From Laguncularia racemosa (Eukaryota; Streptophyta; Magnoliopsida; Myrtales; Combretaceae), in contig JBBMOL010000009.1 in assembly GCA_037954665.1 (NCBI GenBank), positions 62,001-126,000 on the forward strand: a stretch of 64,000 bases of DNA, written 5' to 3'. The notes beneath the pieces were generated by a model. That model ran no database searches. It was not told the DNA's origin and saw nothing but the letters and a program-made list of their open reading frames with translations. A program made the position numbers and the translations under genes. Position 1 is the first letter of the stretch. Each line of letters begins with the position of its first letter. Positions 1 through 10,420 of the stretch are shown here, in pieces.

Positions 1-431
1 CCTTACGTGTTTCGCTCTAAGGATGATATCGCACAGTCACTCGTGTATTCTAACAAGCAATGATGATATCAACTCGCCAATTCCTCTTCTTAATTCTCTT
101 GAAACTAACCTAAACTACACCAATTCCCTTCCATAGAATTCAAAACAACTCTAGGGCTCGAAATTTTCCTCTTTTTCTTTCCGATTTTTTTTTTTTGGTT
201 GCCTTTGTTTGTTGCTCTTGATCTCGTTTCTTTCTTTTTTTTTTTTTTGTCGTGATTCTTCCTTTTTTTTTTGTAACAAAATTAAATAGTAGATACTACA
301 CTTTTCAATAGACAATTAACACAATGAAATTGAATACGAACAATTGATATGAACGATTGGAGTTAGGGTTTTGATGTTACCTTCCTCAAACCGAACTGAT
401 GTGTTAACAAACTTAGGCTCTGATACCAAAC
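1..431 (-). mobile_element. Element D: 5' leader of a family 1 Ty3/gypsy element (partial)
   Basis: Reverse-strand copy of the leader seen in B (21216-21723) and F (56540-57036). It holds the same GATATC-containing repeats, an A/G-rich tract (here T/C-rich, about 180-300), and at 1-10 the complement of the conserved CACGTAAGG site. The gag gene would lie left of the window. The leader joins a primer-binding site and the D LTR on its right, so D reads leftward. No coding sequence remains in view. Confidence 0.85.
416..428 (-). other. Primer-binding site of element D
   Basis: Reads TGGTATCAGAGCC on the minus strand, complementary to the 3' end of plant initiator-Met tRNA. It sits 3 nt inside the LTR edge at 432, the same spacing as in B. 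Confidence 0.85.
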
Positions 432-1379
432 TGATACGAATCGATTGGTTTGCTCGGATTCCTAACTGATACAAACCACGCTAACGTGTGACGAAACCCA
501 ATACCAATACGTTCGGAATTCGCTACCCAAGATGCCAAACACACTTAAGTGGAAATCGTGACTCGTTGCCTATAAGCGAGACAAGAACCTTGGTATAATA
601 TGAAGACGCCACAATCGGGATGAAAGACCGATTGATAAGTCGGGATGAACGCCACGGAATAAAAAATCCGATAAGTTCTAGATTAGTTCTTTAAAGAACC
701 AAGAGAGGAATTCTCTCAAAAGTGTTTTTTTCAAACTTTAATGTTGTATGTTCTCTATTCCTAGCTGTTCTAAACCCTAGGAGTTTTATAGTAGGGTTTA
801 CAATTCGTAACAATAAAGCCCCAAAATGACATCACTTCAATAAGTTGCGTAAAAATAACAAAACAAGACATGAAGGCTGGCGAATGAAGGCCGGCGGCCT
901 TGGAGCCGAAGTTGGAGAAGTACACGATCGGCGTTGGAGATGTACACGACCGTCTACTTCTAGTTGTGTATCTTTTTGTGGAAATTCTTGACAACATACA
1001 CGACCATGTACTTCTAGTCGTGTATCTTTTTGTGGAAATTCTTGACACCATAGACTGCCGTGCCTTTGAACCATGTATACAATCGTGTATGATTCTGTGT
1101 AACCTCCAGACTCCTACACGGCCGTGCCTTGTAAAGACACACCCTCTTCACCCCGTATCCGGTATGATTTGTACAAAAGCAAGGGCATTCCCATGGTTGT
1201 TCCAATCCTTTCCAATTTCATGATTGCTCCAATCCTTTCCGGCTTCGTGGACATCCTTTATCAACCCGTTAAGTGCTTCCTTGAATCGTTTCGCTCGATT
1301 TCTTGTGATTGGTCCAGGTGGCACTTCAAGAGGATCCACATTCCATCTTCTGGCTTGGCTCCCATCATGGCTCTCATCA
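432..1379 (-). repeat. 5' LTR of element D (family 1, minus strand)
   Basis: On the minus strand it begins TGATGAGAG (at 1379) and ends TCGTATCA (at 432), the TG...CA termini of family 1. It is about 110 bp longer than the LTRs of B and F. Part of the extra length is a 54-bp tandem duplication near 947-1060. Another ~35 bp sits at the inner end, where a second TATCA terminus lies past an older one near 466. The bases just outside (GCCAC at 1380-1384) match the LTR consensus of the element it landed in, so D is inserted inside LTR E. Antisense ORFs here are LTR shadows. Confidence 0.85.
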
Positions 1380-2160
1380 GCCACCTAGACCAATCACAAG
1401 AAATCGAGCGAAATGATTCAAGGAAGCACTTAACGGGTTGATAAAGGATGTCCACGAAGCCGGAAAGGATTGGAGCAATCATGAAGTTGGAAAGGATTAG
1501 AACAACCATGGGAATGCCCTTGTTCTTGTACAAGTCATAACGGATACGGGTTGAAGAGGGCATGTCTTTACAAGGCACGGCCGTGTAGGAGTCTGGAGGT
1601 TACACTGAATCATACACGGTTGTATACACGGTTAAAAGGCACGGCCGTGTATGGTGTCAAGAATTTCTACAGAAAGATACACGTTTAGAAGTACACGGCC
1701 GTGTACAAGCTCTACGCCGGCTTAATGTCGCCGGCCTTCACTCATGCGCCGCCGGCCTTTACGTCTCTGTTTTGTTATTTTTCCGCAACTTAATGAAGTT
1801 ATGTCATTTTGGGCCATTGTTGTTACGAATTGTAACCCTAATATAAAGCTCCTAGGGTTTAGAATATAGAACATATAACATTAAAGTTTGAAAAAACACT
1901 TTTGAGAGAATTCCTCTCTTGGTTCTTTAAAGAACTAATCTAGAACTTATCGGATTTTTATTCCTTGGCGTTCATCCCGATTGTGGCGTCTACATTATAT
2001 ACCAAGGTTCTTGCCTCACTTATAGGCAACGGATCGCAGTTTCCACTTGAGTGTGTTTGGCATCTTGAGTAGCAAATTCCGAACGTATTGGTATTGGGTT
2101 TCATCACACGTTGGCGTAGTTCGTATCAGTTTGGTATCAGAGCAAACCGATTTCGTATCA
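1380..2160 (+). repeat. LTR E (family 1, plus strand), 5' end cut by insertion of D
   Basis: Plus-strand family 1 LTR beginning at about its 58th base. It carries the pol-tail coding stretch, the ACACGGCCGTGTA-type palindromes (for example near 1694-1706), a TATA region near 1840-1850 and the hairpin-forming GTTCTTTAAAGAAC near 1922. It ends TTTCGTATCA at 2160. A copy of the primer-binding site (2132-2143) lies inside the LTR, before the final terminus. Downstream sequence at 2161 is the gag of J, so E is a solo LTR, or the 3' LTR of an element lying mostly off-window. With D it forms a long inverted repeat centred near 1350. Confidence 0.8.
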
Positions 2161-2415
2161 TCTTCCTAGTATAGATAATCTTCTGTAGAATCCCTTCCTA
2201 CAAATGAAGGCATCTACAACTTTACATATTCCAGACTCAGAGGTAGCTTGAACTCACTATTAGGATAAGGCTCATTCTCTAAGTTATCTTCCCTTTCCTC
2301 TTGAAAACCATGATAATCTCCTTCCATTCTCCTACCTCAATTTTCTCCAACTGCTCCTTCCCTGCATGCATTATGATGGGCTACATGAAGCGAGGGTGCC
2401 TGTAGATTTGCTACT
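2161..2415 (-). pseudogene. J gag fragment (distal part), split by E and H
   Basis: Read on the minus strand, this matches K gag around 9420-9680, including the stretch corresponding to the LQMPSF motif region. It contains stop codons. The left edge is the insertion site of LTR E. The right edge carries CTACT (2411-2415), the target duplication of H. It encodes no usable protein. Confidence 0.7.
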
Positions 2416-3112
2416 TGATGAGGATCAATTAGCATTTAAGAGGAAGGAACCAAAATCCCTAGATCCATTGTAAGGTATTGGAGGCCTAATGACTTGAGCT
2501 AGAGTTAAGCGGATGAATGAAGCTTTACAAAGATTAGTCTTGGACCTACAAGTGAAGGAACCAAGTTACACTAAAGGAGAACCAACATTTATCAACTTGA
2601 TTCACGTTTCCATGGAGGGATGCAAGGATATAGAAGTCTTAGAATAAATTAGTTTCAAAAATAGGAAACTTGAACCGAAAAGGGAGAAACACTCAATTTT
2701 ATGTGTCATAATTTGTTTTATTTGTTTGGTTTGAGTTTTAGTATATTTAGTTAGAAGATTTTGGTCATTAGGAAGGAAGGCCACTTTAGTTATGTTTGGA
2801 AACTTAGGATATTCTTTTGTCTTGTGATAGCATTATATATCACGACAATAGGTGGAAACAAAACACAATTTTATCATATTATTGAAAACATATCTTTTCA
2901 TGGAAAAGCTCTGTCTTGTTGTTTGAGAAAGAACTCCTTGATTTTCTTCAACATAAACACTTGGGAAAATCATTGATACCTTAGTTTTCAATCAATAGGT
3001 GTGGTTGGGGTTTAGTTACGAATTTAACTTGTTCAAGACGATTCGTGGGAATTCTGATTTCAATTTCGATTGCCGGGTTCTCAGTTTGACACACCTTAGG
3101 TTTTGCGCATCA
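2416..3112 (+). repeat. 5' LTR of H
   Basis: Starts TGATGAGGATC and ends TTTTGCGCATCA, 697 bp. The first ~230 bp encode the C-terminal tail of pol (frame now broken), as in the 3' LTR. It matches 6387-7082 along its whole length, with scattered point differences. Confidence 0.9.
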
Positions 3113-3114
3113 TA

Positions 3115-3126
3115 TGGTATCAAAGC
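3115..3126 (+). other. Primer-binding site of H
   Basis: TGGTATCAAAGC, two bases after the LTR end. It is an initiator-Met type site with one A in place of G. Confidence 0.85.
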
Positions 3127-3871
3127 TTTGGCTTCTTGAATCAAGTAACATCTACCCTTTGTTAATTTTTTGTTCATTCATTCCATAGTTCTTATTTATA
3201 CCCTAGAAATTCGTATATAAAAAAAAGAAATTCTAATTTGGTCATAGAAAGCCTATTAGTGACTGACAATAATAGTTTGTTATTTTAGCAATTTGAAATC
3301 TAATCTTTAATTCTTGTTCCTTGTTCTTGGAAAGTCATATATATATAAAAAAAATGAATTCAGCCGTGGAATATTCAATTGCTAATTATAAGACAAAAAA
3401 AAAAAAATTCGTGCTTGAAATCACATCATTAAGTGATACAAATACACTTTCCAATTCTTACCTTCAGCACTATCTTACCTTTTCCATATTGTAACCGAAT
3501 TACATCGTCTTCCATTACATCTTGGTGCAATATTCTACTTTCCTAATTTGTGTTATGGATATCTCTTGGTTTGTGTTTCCAATTTTGTAGTGAGTTTTTT
3601 CATTCCAATTAATTCGTGATTGTGTCCTTGCTTGCCGTGACTTGGAACTAATAGTTAATTAATAGATTTGCTTAGTGGTTTACGTTATGGAAGTTTCTCA
3701 ATCCGAGTTCATATCAAAGAATTGTAAAAGCGGGTTGTGAGAACATTATTACTGTGAGCTAAACACGAGTGAATTGTGAGGGCATTACTATTGTAAGTAA
3801 AACAAGAGTGAATTGGGAGATATATATTTTTGTTACCAATCTCTTTTCTTGACTATAGAAATATTTTAAGA
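3127..3871 (+). other. Untranslated leader of H
   Basis: AT-rich and without a credible reading frame. It aligns with the leader of G (42055-42790), including short A-runs and the paired 'gagtgaattgtgag'-like repeats near 3760-3820. No splice-like or other regulatory motif could be supported. Confidence 0.7.
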
Positions 3872-4843
3872 GAAAGTCCAACTGGAGGTGAGAATGGAGG
3901 AGGGGAAAATCGGTTGATGTTTGATTCATTAATGAGGGAGATGAAGAGAATTTTGAGTGGTGAGTTAGAACAAATCCATGAGAGGATGGACAAGATGGAA
4001 AGAAGTAAAGAACCATCTAGCAGTACTACTATCAAGTGAGGTGCGAGTAGACCCTTGAGGGGAGGAGTTAGGATCGAAGAGGGTGAAGAAATGGATTCAG
4101 GAGAGTATAATTATATGAGGGGGGAAGTATTAAAATGAAAATACCCTCGTTTCAGGGAAAGAATGATCATGTATTTGAGTGTCACAATTATGTTGAGGTG
4201 AAAAAAGTTAAAATGGCTGCAGTTGAATTTTTAGATTATGCTAGTATATGGTGGGACCGATTAGTACGTAATAAATGTAAGTATGGAGAGAGACCTATTA
4301 GTACTTGGAATGGGATGAAGACTATTATGTAGAAGCGGTTTATACCTAGTCATTATCATAGGGATTTGCTCAGGAAGTTTCAAGGGTTAACATAGGGGTC
4401 GAAGAGTATAGAGGACTATTATAAAGACATGGAGATAGCCATGATTAGAGCCATAGTGGAGGAGGATGATGAGGCTACTATGACTAGGTTCATTAATAGG
4501 TTAAACAGGGAGATTGCTGATGTTGTAGATTTGCACCACTACTTAGATATGGAGGAGTTATTGCATAAGGCAATTAAAGTAGAGAGACAATTGAAGTATA
4601 AGAGCAATCCAAAGTTTAGGGCGAGTTCTAACTCTTTATGGAAATCCAATTGGAAGAACAATTCTACAGATTCGAAACCTAAAGAGGACGTGGAGGCTAA
4701 GAGTCCAGTTGCTGCTTTTAAAGGAAAAATTGACATTAAAACATCTTCAAGAACTCGTGACATTAAATGTTTCAGGTGTTAGGGATTTGGACATATTGCA
4801 TCTTAGTGTCCAAACCAAAGGGCTATGATCATTCACGACAATA
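3872..4843 (+). pseudogene. gag of H (family 2), degenerate
   Basis: Matches G gag (42793-43877). Visible pieces are an acidic N-terminal segment ending in PSSSTTIK, the retrotransposon gag core with WWDRLVRN, the EEDDEATMTRFINRLNREI segment, and a CCHC knuckle near 4760-4812. Stops interrupt it at about 4037, 4330, 4395 and twice in the knuckle (4780-4808). Several of these replace Q codons. The frame also shifts near 4130. The gene ends abruptly at 4843, where the inverted fragment begins. Gag would form the virus-like particle; this copy cannot. Confidence 0.8.
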
Positions 4844-5391
4844 GATCTTGGGATTTTGGTTCCTTCCTCTTAGATACTAGTTGATCCTCATCCTTCCATG
4901 GAAACGTAAATCAAGTTGATAAATGTTGGTTCTCCTATAGTGTAACTTAGTTCCTTCACTTGTAGGTCCATGACTAATCCTTGTAAAACTTCATTCATCT
5001 GCTCTAGCTCGAGCCATTGGGCCTCCAATACCTTCAATGGATCTTGGGATTTTGGTTCTTTCCTCTTAGATGCTAGTTGATCCTCATCATTCCTTCCTTT
5101 CTCGAAAAGATTCATCCTTGAATCACTTGCATCATAAAGAGTAAGATCAGAAAAATTAAAAGTTACGCTTACATTACCATAGTGATTTGGTAAATCAATC
5201 TAGTAAGCGTTGTCATTGATGCGCTCCACTACTTAGAAAGGTCCATCTCCCTTAAGATGAAATTTAGACTTCTGCTGTTATGCAAATCTTCAATTTAGAC
5301 TTCCGCTATTATGCAAATCTTTCCTTTCTCAAATGTACCCAAACCCAGTCTCCTGGATGAAACACGGTCTTGACACGTCCCTTATTGGCCT
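4844..5391 (-). repeat. Inverted duplicate of H's own 3' end inside H
   Basis: Read on the minus strand from 5391 to 4844, this repeats the direct sequence at about 6110-6600: the integrase C-terminal domain, the polypurine tract, then the first ~190 bp of the LTR, followed by a second partial LTR start (near 4897-4844). A 36-bp tandem duplication lies near 5265-5320. It replaces the protease, RT and RNase H genes and can pair with 6110-6600 to form a hairpin of roughly 480 bp. Confidence 0.85.
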
Positions 5392-6618
5392 AAGATGAAA
5401 TATCATGTACAAAATGTGTGTGGTAAGTTCATTGCATGTAGAAAGGCTAAGTCTAGAGTGATGCCCCATAGGGAATATCTTCCATTACCTGTGTCTAATC
5501 AGCCTTGGACTGACATCTTTATGGATTTCATATTAGGGTTACCACGATCGCAAAGTGGCAAATATAGCATATTTGTTATTGTTGATAGGTTTAGTAAGAT
5601 GGCTCATTTCATTGCTTGCTCTAAAACAAATGATGCATGACATATTGCTGACTTGTTCTTTTGGGAGATTATACGGTTACATGGTTTGCCCAAATCCATT
5701 ATGAGTGATAGGGATGTAAACATTTTGAGCCATTTTTGGCGTACTCTATAGAATAGGCTAGGCACCAAGTTATTATTTTCCACTATTGCACATTTTCAAA
5801 CTGATGGTTAGACAGAAGTAGTCAATATGACACTCTCAACATTGCTGTGTGCGGTGCTTCATAAGAACTTGAAACAATGGGATACATGCTTACCTTATGT
5901 AGAATTTGCATATAATAAGACAGTACATTCCACTACATCATATTCTCCATTTGAGGTTGTACATGGCTTTAATCCCTTAGCCCCATTGGATATTTTGCCA
6001 TTACCCACTAACGAATTTGTTGATCTTGATGGAAAGAAAAATGAAGATTTTGTTAAGGAATTGCATGCTTAGGTTTAGACTAACATTGAGAAGAAAAACG
6101 AGCAATATGCTCGTCAGGCTAATAAGGGACGTGTCAAGACCGTATTTCATCCAGGAGATTGGGTTAGGGTGCATTTGAGAAAGGAAAGATTTGCAGAACA
6201 GCGGAAGTCTAAATTGCATCCCAAGGGAGATGGACCTTTCCAATTAGTAGAGTGCATCAATGGCAACACTTACTAGATTGACTTGCTAAATCACTATGGT
6301 AATGTAAGCGTAACTTTTAATGTTTTTAATCTTACTCTTTATGATGCAGGTGATTCGAGGAGGAATCTTTTCGAGGAAAGAGGGAATGATGAGGATCAAC
6401 TAGTATCTAAGAGGAATGAACCAAAATCCTAAGATCTATTGCAAGGTATTGGAGGCCCAATGACTCGAGCTAGAGCTAAGTGGATGAACGAAGCTTTACA
6501 AGGATTAGTCTTGGACCTATAAGTGAAGGAACCAAGTTACACTAAAGGAGAACCAACATTTATCAACTTGATTCACATTTCCATAGAGGGATGCAAGGAT
6601 ATAGAAGTCTTAGAATAA
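5392..6618 (+). pseudogene. Integrase and pol C-terminal tail of H
   Basis: Begins at the second half of the zinc-binding region (a C...C pair then KAKSRV). It runs through the catalytic core, with D in FMDFILGLP, D in MSDRDV and E in TEVVN, the DD35E triad that inserts element DNA. The C-terminal domain continues past the polypurine tract into the LTR and contains the GPMTRARAK motif. It ends at TAA 6616-6618. Stops at 5638, 5749, 5809, 6070, 6076 and others inactivate it. The N-terminal half of the zinc finger is missing at the junction with the inverted fragment. Confidence 0.82.
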
Positions 6619-7082
6619 ATTAGTTTCAAAAATAGAAAACTTGAACCGAAAAGGGAGAAGCACTCAATTTTATGTGTTATGATTTGTTTTATTTGTTTGG
6701 TTTATGTTTTAGTATATTTAGTTAGAAGATTTTGGTCATTAGGAAGCAAAGCCGGTTTAGTTATGTTTGGAAACTTAAGATATTCTTTTGTCATGCGATA
6801 GCATTATATATCATGGTAATAGGTGGAAAGAAAACACAATTTTATCATATTATTGAAACATATCTTTTCATGGAAAAGCTCTCTCTTGTTCTTTGAGAAA
6901 GAACTCCATGGTTTTCTTCAACATAAATGCTTGGGAAAATCATTGATACCTTAGGTTTCAATCAATAGGTGTGGTTAAGGTGTATTTACGAATTCAACTT
7001 ATTCAAGACGATTCGTGGGAATTCCGATTTCAATTTCGATCACCGAGTTCTAGGTTTGACATGCTTAGGGTTTTTTGCATCA
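6387..7082 (+). repeat. 3' LTR of H with preceding polypurine tract (6373-6386)
   Basis: The tract GAGGAAAGAGGGAA, which primes plus-strand DNA synthesis, directly precedes TGATGAGG. The LTR ends TTTTTTGCATCA and is followed by CTACT (7083-7087), identical to the five bases before the 5' LTR. Confidence 0.9.
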
Positions 7083-7087
7083 CTACT

Positions 7088-7263
7088 AGTGGTTGTGGTA
7101 ATGTCATTTAATCAACCTTTGTTGCTAACATAGCAACAATAGTGGTGAGATCCTACAATTGTTCTTCCAAAGTTCTCCCACCTGTAGCACGATGTCTCTA
7201 GCCTTCTCTAACTTGACTGTTGGCCTCATTCCCAATCCCACCATTCACACTATCATTTGACAT
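7088..7263 (-). pseudogene. N-terminal gag fragment of J
   Basis: On the minus strand an ATG at 7263-7261 opens MSNDSVNGG, matching L (35190). Stops follow within ~25 codons, so it is dead. It continues at 2415 beyond H. A glycine- and asparagine-rich start followed by a GGRTLEEQL-like segment is shared by J, K and L. Confidence 0.72.
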
Positions 7264-8015
7264 AGTTTCTAAATTAAACCCTAACAATTTATTTTTTATT
7301 TTTTATTTTTTTTATACTCACAGTCACACCTTCACAACAACAACATACTCCATTACACTCATGTCATAACAACAACACACACTTCACACCAACAATAACA
7401 CACTCCATGGTACGAAATAATTTTTTTTTTTTATACAATCACACCTCCACAACACCAATTTCTTCCAACTCAAAATACACTTGTCAATTCACACACACAA
7501 CTCACGGTATTACTAACACACACTCACTATACAACACCTTCACGGCATAACACACTTACACCTATGGTACACACACAGTTCACAGTTCAAACACACACAC
7601 GCCCACAATACAACAGAACCTCAAGGCTCAACACACCTCACGACACCACAAGCATCTATGGTACCACTCCTTAATGTACAATACATACACAATCTAAGCA
7701 CCACACCCTCATGGCACCACTTGACTCATGGCACAAATTCACTTCTACACGGCATAAATTCCTCAATGCTTAAGTCAATATTGCAATCAAAGCAATTTAA
7801 TGCACAATTGCTACACACGTACAATTATGGAATAAAATTGAAATGATCTCCCTATCTTCCAAGCAAAAGCAATGTAATTATGACACTACTTCAACACAAT
7901 GTCTTTAATTCCACTTCTCACTACAACAATATCTAGAGTCACAACAAGAACCCTAAATCCACAAATTAAGAATCACGAATCCCCTTCCTCAAAACTGAGC
8001 TCTGATACCAAATTA
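7264..8015 (-). other. 5' leader of J with primer-binding site (7997-8010)
   Basis: The strand shown is rich in CA (cacacac, tcacac) and very poor in G over 7310-7850. No reading frame is supported. The primer site reads TGGTATCAGAGCTC on the minus strand and lies 5 nt inside the LTR, the same spacing as in K. Confidence 0.75.
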
Positions 8016-8707
8016 TGATATTCTTCAAATCCAATTGCAATATTACAACAATAATAGAAGACACAAGTTAACAATCATCAGTAAATTAGGCGTGAACCCT
8101 AATTGACATGAATTAAGAGAGAATAAGAATCCCAATTCCTTACCAGATGTAACACACTAGTTGAATTAGGAATTGACTTAGAATTGTTGATGTTATGCAC
8201 AATAAAAATCAAGTCCTCTTGCTACAATTCTAGGTTGAATTGATAAGAGTATTTTGCGAGAAGAGAGAAACCCTTACATGTGAAAAAGCAGCTATAAAAA
8301 ATGATTTCCAAAAGTCCCTTTGAGTTACCTTTTTATAAGTATTTATACTTGTTCTAAATAAGGAAAAATTAACAAAAGAAAATGCTATATAAGTTGGTTC
8401 TCCCACGTTAATGGAATAAGTGCTAGCCGATTCTCCCACGTCAAATGGAACAATGTATGGCCGGTTTCTTCTTAATTTTTATAGGTCCATGAATCGCCCA
8501 CAAACGAAGCATTAGTGTGTTTGCTTGCCATCCTATAATACCGACAAATGTGTTTGATGAAATGCAAAACAATTATATAAAGTAAACGAAGACACTAAAT
8601 GAATATCTTTGGGTTCTAATTGTTCAAAAAGTATCCTCATCGCCAAGTTTTGTAGTCCTTTGGCTCTCGCTCTTGTTATAGGTCTTGCAGATGTATAATT
8701 CCCATCA
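8016..8707 (-). repeat. 5' LTR of J (family 3 subtype)
   Basis: On the minus strand it runs from TGATGGGAATT (8707) to GAATATCA (8016), 692 bp. The outer ~175 bp encode the pol tail, with RPITRARAK clearly readable at 8707-8640, shared with the M LTRs (33459 and 38282). The rest differs strongly from the shorter LTRs of K and L, so two LTR subtypes share one kind of coding end. Confidence 0.78.
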
Positions 8708-8720
8708 TTATATCGCATCA

Positions 8721-8841
8721 TCTTTTGGTATTAGAGCAATTATTTGATTATATCGTCCATTAAGGTGCATCATCTTTTGGTATCAGAGTAATTATTTGAT
8801 TGTGTCATCCATTGAGGCACATCATCTTTTGGTATCAAAGC
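8721..8841 (+). repeat. Tandem 52-bp repeats creating three primer-binding sites
   Basis: The LTR end (GCATCA) plus TCTTT plus primer site is repeated with a 52-bp period. Sites lie at 8726-8737 (TGGTATTAGAGC), 8778-8789 (TGGTATCAGAGT) and 8830-8841 (TGGTATCAAAGC). Each is preceded by an LTR-like GCATCA or ACATCA terminus. L has only one site (34731-34742). Confidence 0.85.
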
Positions 8842-9246
8842 TCAAGACGAGTAAAAGATTGTTACTATTAGAATTCCTTTGACAAATTAGGGTCCTTGAG
8901 ATTATGAATTTATGTTGTTGTATATTGTTATCAAACGGAGGTTGTATGTGGACTGTTAAATTTGGGTTGTGTTGTTCCTGTGCGATTTAATTGGGTTTGT
9001 TCGTGGAATTCATATCCAATTGAAAATTATGGTTTTATGTTGCGGGTTATGTGATTCTATTGTTATTGATTGAGTAAGTGAATTAGGACCGGTTGTTGTT
9101 GTTTCTATATCCATTAAGGTATGTTGTTAGGGCTGGGTTTTGAGTTAGGGATCGAGCAAAGGTTGTAATTAGGATTATGTCATTAGGGATTATTGCAGTG
9201 ATTGTGATTTGTGAATTTTGTGCTAAGGTTGCAATTTATGTTAAGT
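8842..9246 (+). other. Leader of K
   Basis: T/G-rich untranslated sequence that aligns with 34743-35189 of L. No credible ORF or regulatory motif. Confidence 0.65.
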
Positions 9247-10420
9247 ATGTTGGACAACAATGTTAATGGTAGAATTGGGAATGAGGTTAATAGTTAGGTT
9301 AGAGGAAAAGTTTAGGGTTGTCGTGTTGCAGGTGGAAGAACTTTGGAAGAACAACTATAGGATTTAACCACTGTGGTTGCTAACCTAGCCACTAGGGTTG
9401 ATCGAATGACCTTACCCCAATAACTAGTGGCAAATCCATAGGCACCCCTACCTAGGATAACCCTTAATGCTGTGGGGTAGTGAAGGAGTTGTAGGAGGAA
9501 ACAGGGATAGATAGGTTAGAAGAGAGTATCATGCTTATAGGGAGGAAAAGGATGACATCTTTAAAGATGAGGTTTATCCTAACTGTGAGGCCACCTAGGG
9601 GTTTAGAATATGTAAAATTGCAGATGCCTTCATTTGCTGAAAGGGGGTCTGTAGAAGATTACCTTGACCAGGAGGATAAGGTAGAAGGACTCTTCGAGTG
9701 CTATGAGATCAATGACCATACGTGAGTTTGTCTAGTAGCAATTGAGTTTACAGGTTATGCTGCCTTATGATGGAAGATCTTTATAGCCAATAGGAGGAGA
9801 GAAGGTGATGTTGATATTTGTACTTTGTAAGAGATGAAAAGAATTATGAGAAAAAGGTTTATTTAAGAGAATTATAAGCATGAACTATTCATGCGTCTCT
9901 AGACCTTTAGATAAGGCTGTAAAACTATAAATGAATATGTTTAAGAATTTGAGGTGCTCGTAATTCGTTGTGGAACCATTAAACATCCTGAACAAACTAT
10001 GGCATGATTTGTGTTAGGGTTGAAATATGAGATTGCACATATAGTGGAGCTACAGTGGTTTGACACTTTTGATTAGGCTATCTAGTTGGCTTTAAAAGTT
10101 GAGAGATAAAGGTGCTCTAATCCATATAGAGCATCGAGTAATAGGTATGGATCCACTACTCAACTACATGGGTTAGATAGTCAATATGTTGAAAAAGGGG
10201 GAATTGATAAGGTTGTGGAATCAATTGCAACTATTACTGATAGGGAGAGGGAAATTTCTAGAAAAGGCAAAGCGGTTGCTATGGCTGATGTTAAATAAAT
10301 AGTGCCAGGGTCATCAGGTGGGAAAACTTGTTAAACCCAATGCTTAAAATGTATGGATTTTAGACACATGGCTGCTTAGTGTCCTAACAAATGGGTGATG
10401 ACTGCTATGGACGTGGAAAG
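9247..10420 (+). pseudogene. gag of K, degenerate
   Basis: Starts at ATG 9247 by alignment with L (35190). Visible parts are a GGRTLEEQL segment, the LQMPSF and EGLFECYEIND segment near 9620-9720, a gag core with the FTGYAAL motif, and a degraded knuckle (C..C...H....C) near 10340-10385 with stops in it. More than fifteen in-frame stops are present, most as TAG or TAA at positions where L or related copies have CAG or CAA. No product is possible. Confidence 0.75.

Larger units (their letters stand above)
2416..7082 (+). mobile_element. Element H: family 2 Ty3/gypsy element, rearranged, TSD CTACT
   Basis: Bounded by LTRs 2416-3112 and 6387-7082, with CTACT at 2411-2415 and 7083-7087. Internal order: primer site, leader, gag, an inverted duplicate of the element's own 3' end (4844-5391), integrase, polypurine tract. 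Protease, reverse transcriptase and RNase H are missing, so the copy is non-autonomous. The perfect TSD shows that it arrived as one unit, or was rearranged after arrival. It sits in gag of J in opposite orientation. Confidence 0.92.
2161..8707 (-). mobile_element. Element J: family 3 Ty3/gypsy element, minus strand, interrupted by H
   Basis: J reads right to left: LTR 8016-8707, primer site 7997-8010, leader 7264-7996, gag from 7263 down to 7088. It resumes at 2415-2161 on the far side of H. The two gag pieces join co-linearly when compared with the plus-strand relatives K (9247-9690) and L (35190-35640). At 2160/2161 gag is cut by LTR E. The rest of J lies off-window. Its 5' LTR abuts the last 13 bp of the LTR of K, so J is inserted in K's 5' LTR. 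Confidence 0.8.

Noticed and set aside
1321..1381. D/E palindrome as a foldback DNA transposon
   Set aside because: Arms are family 1 LTRs with their own termini, and the sequence outside D's edge continues the E LTR, so nested insertion explains it.
1124..1578. Two near-identical ~105-codon ORFs on opposite strands (1124-1441 plus; 1261-1578 minus)
   Set aside because: They are the antisense of the pol tail in the head-to-head LTRs D and E. The true sense frame is the integrase tail, and the mirrored ORFs follow from the inverted repeat.
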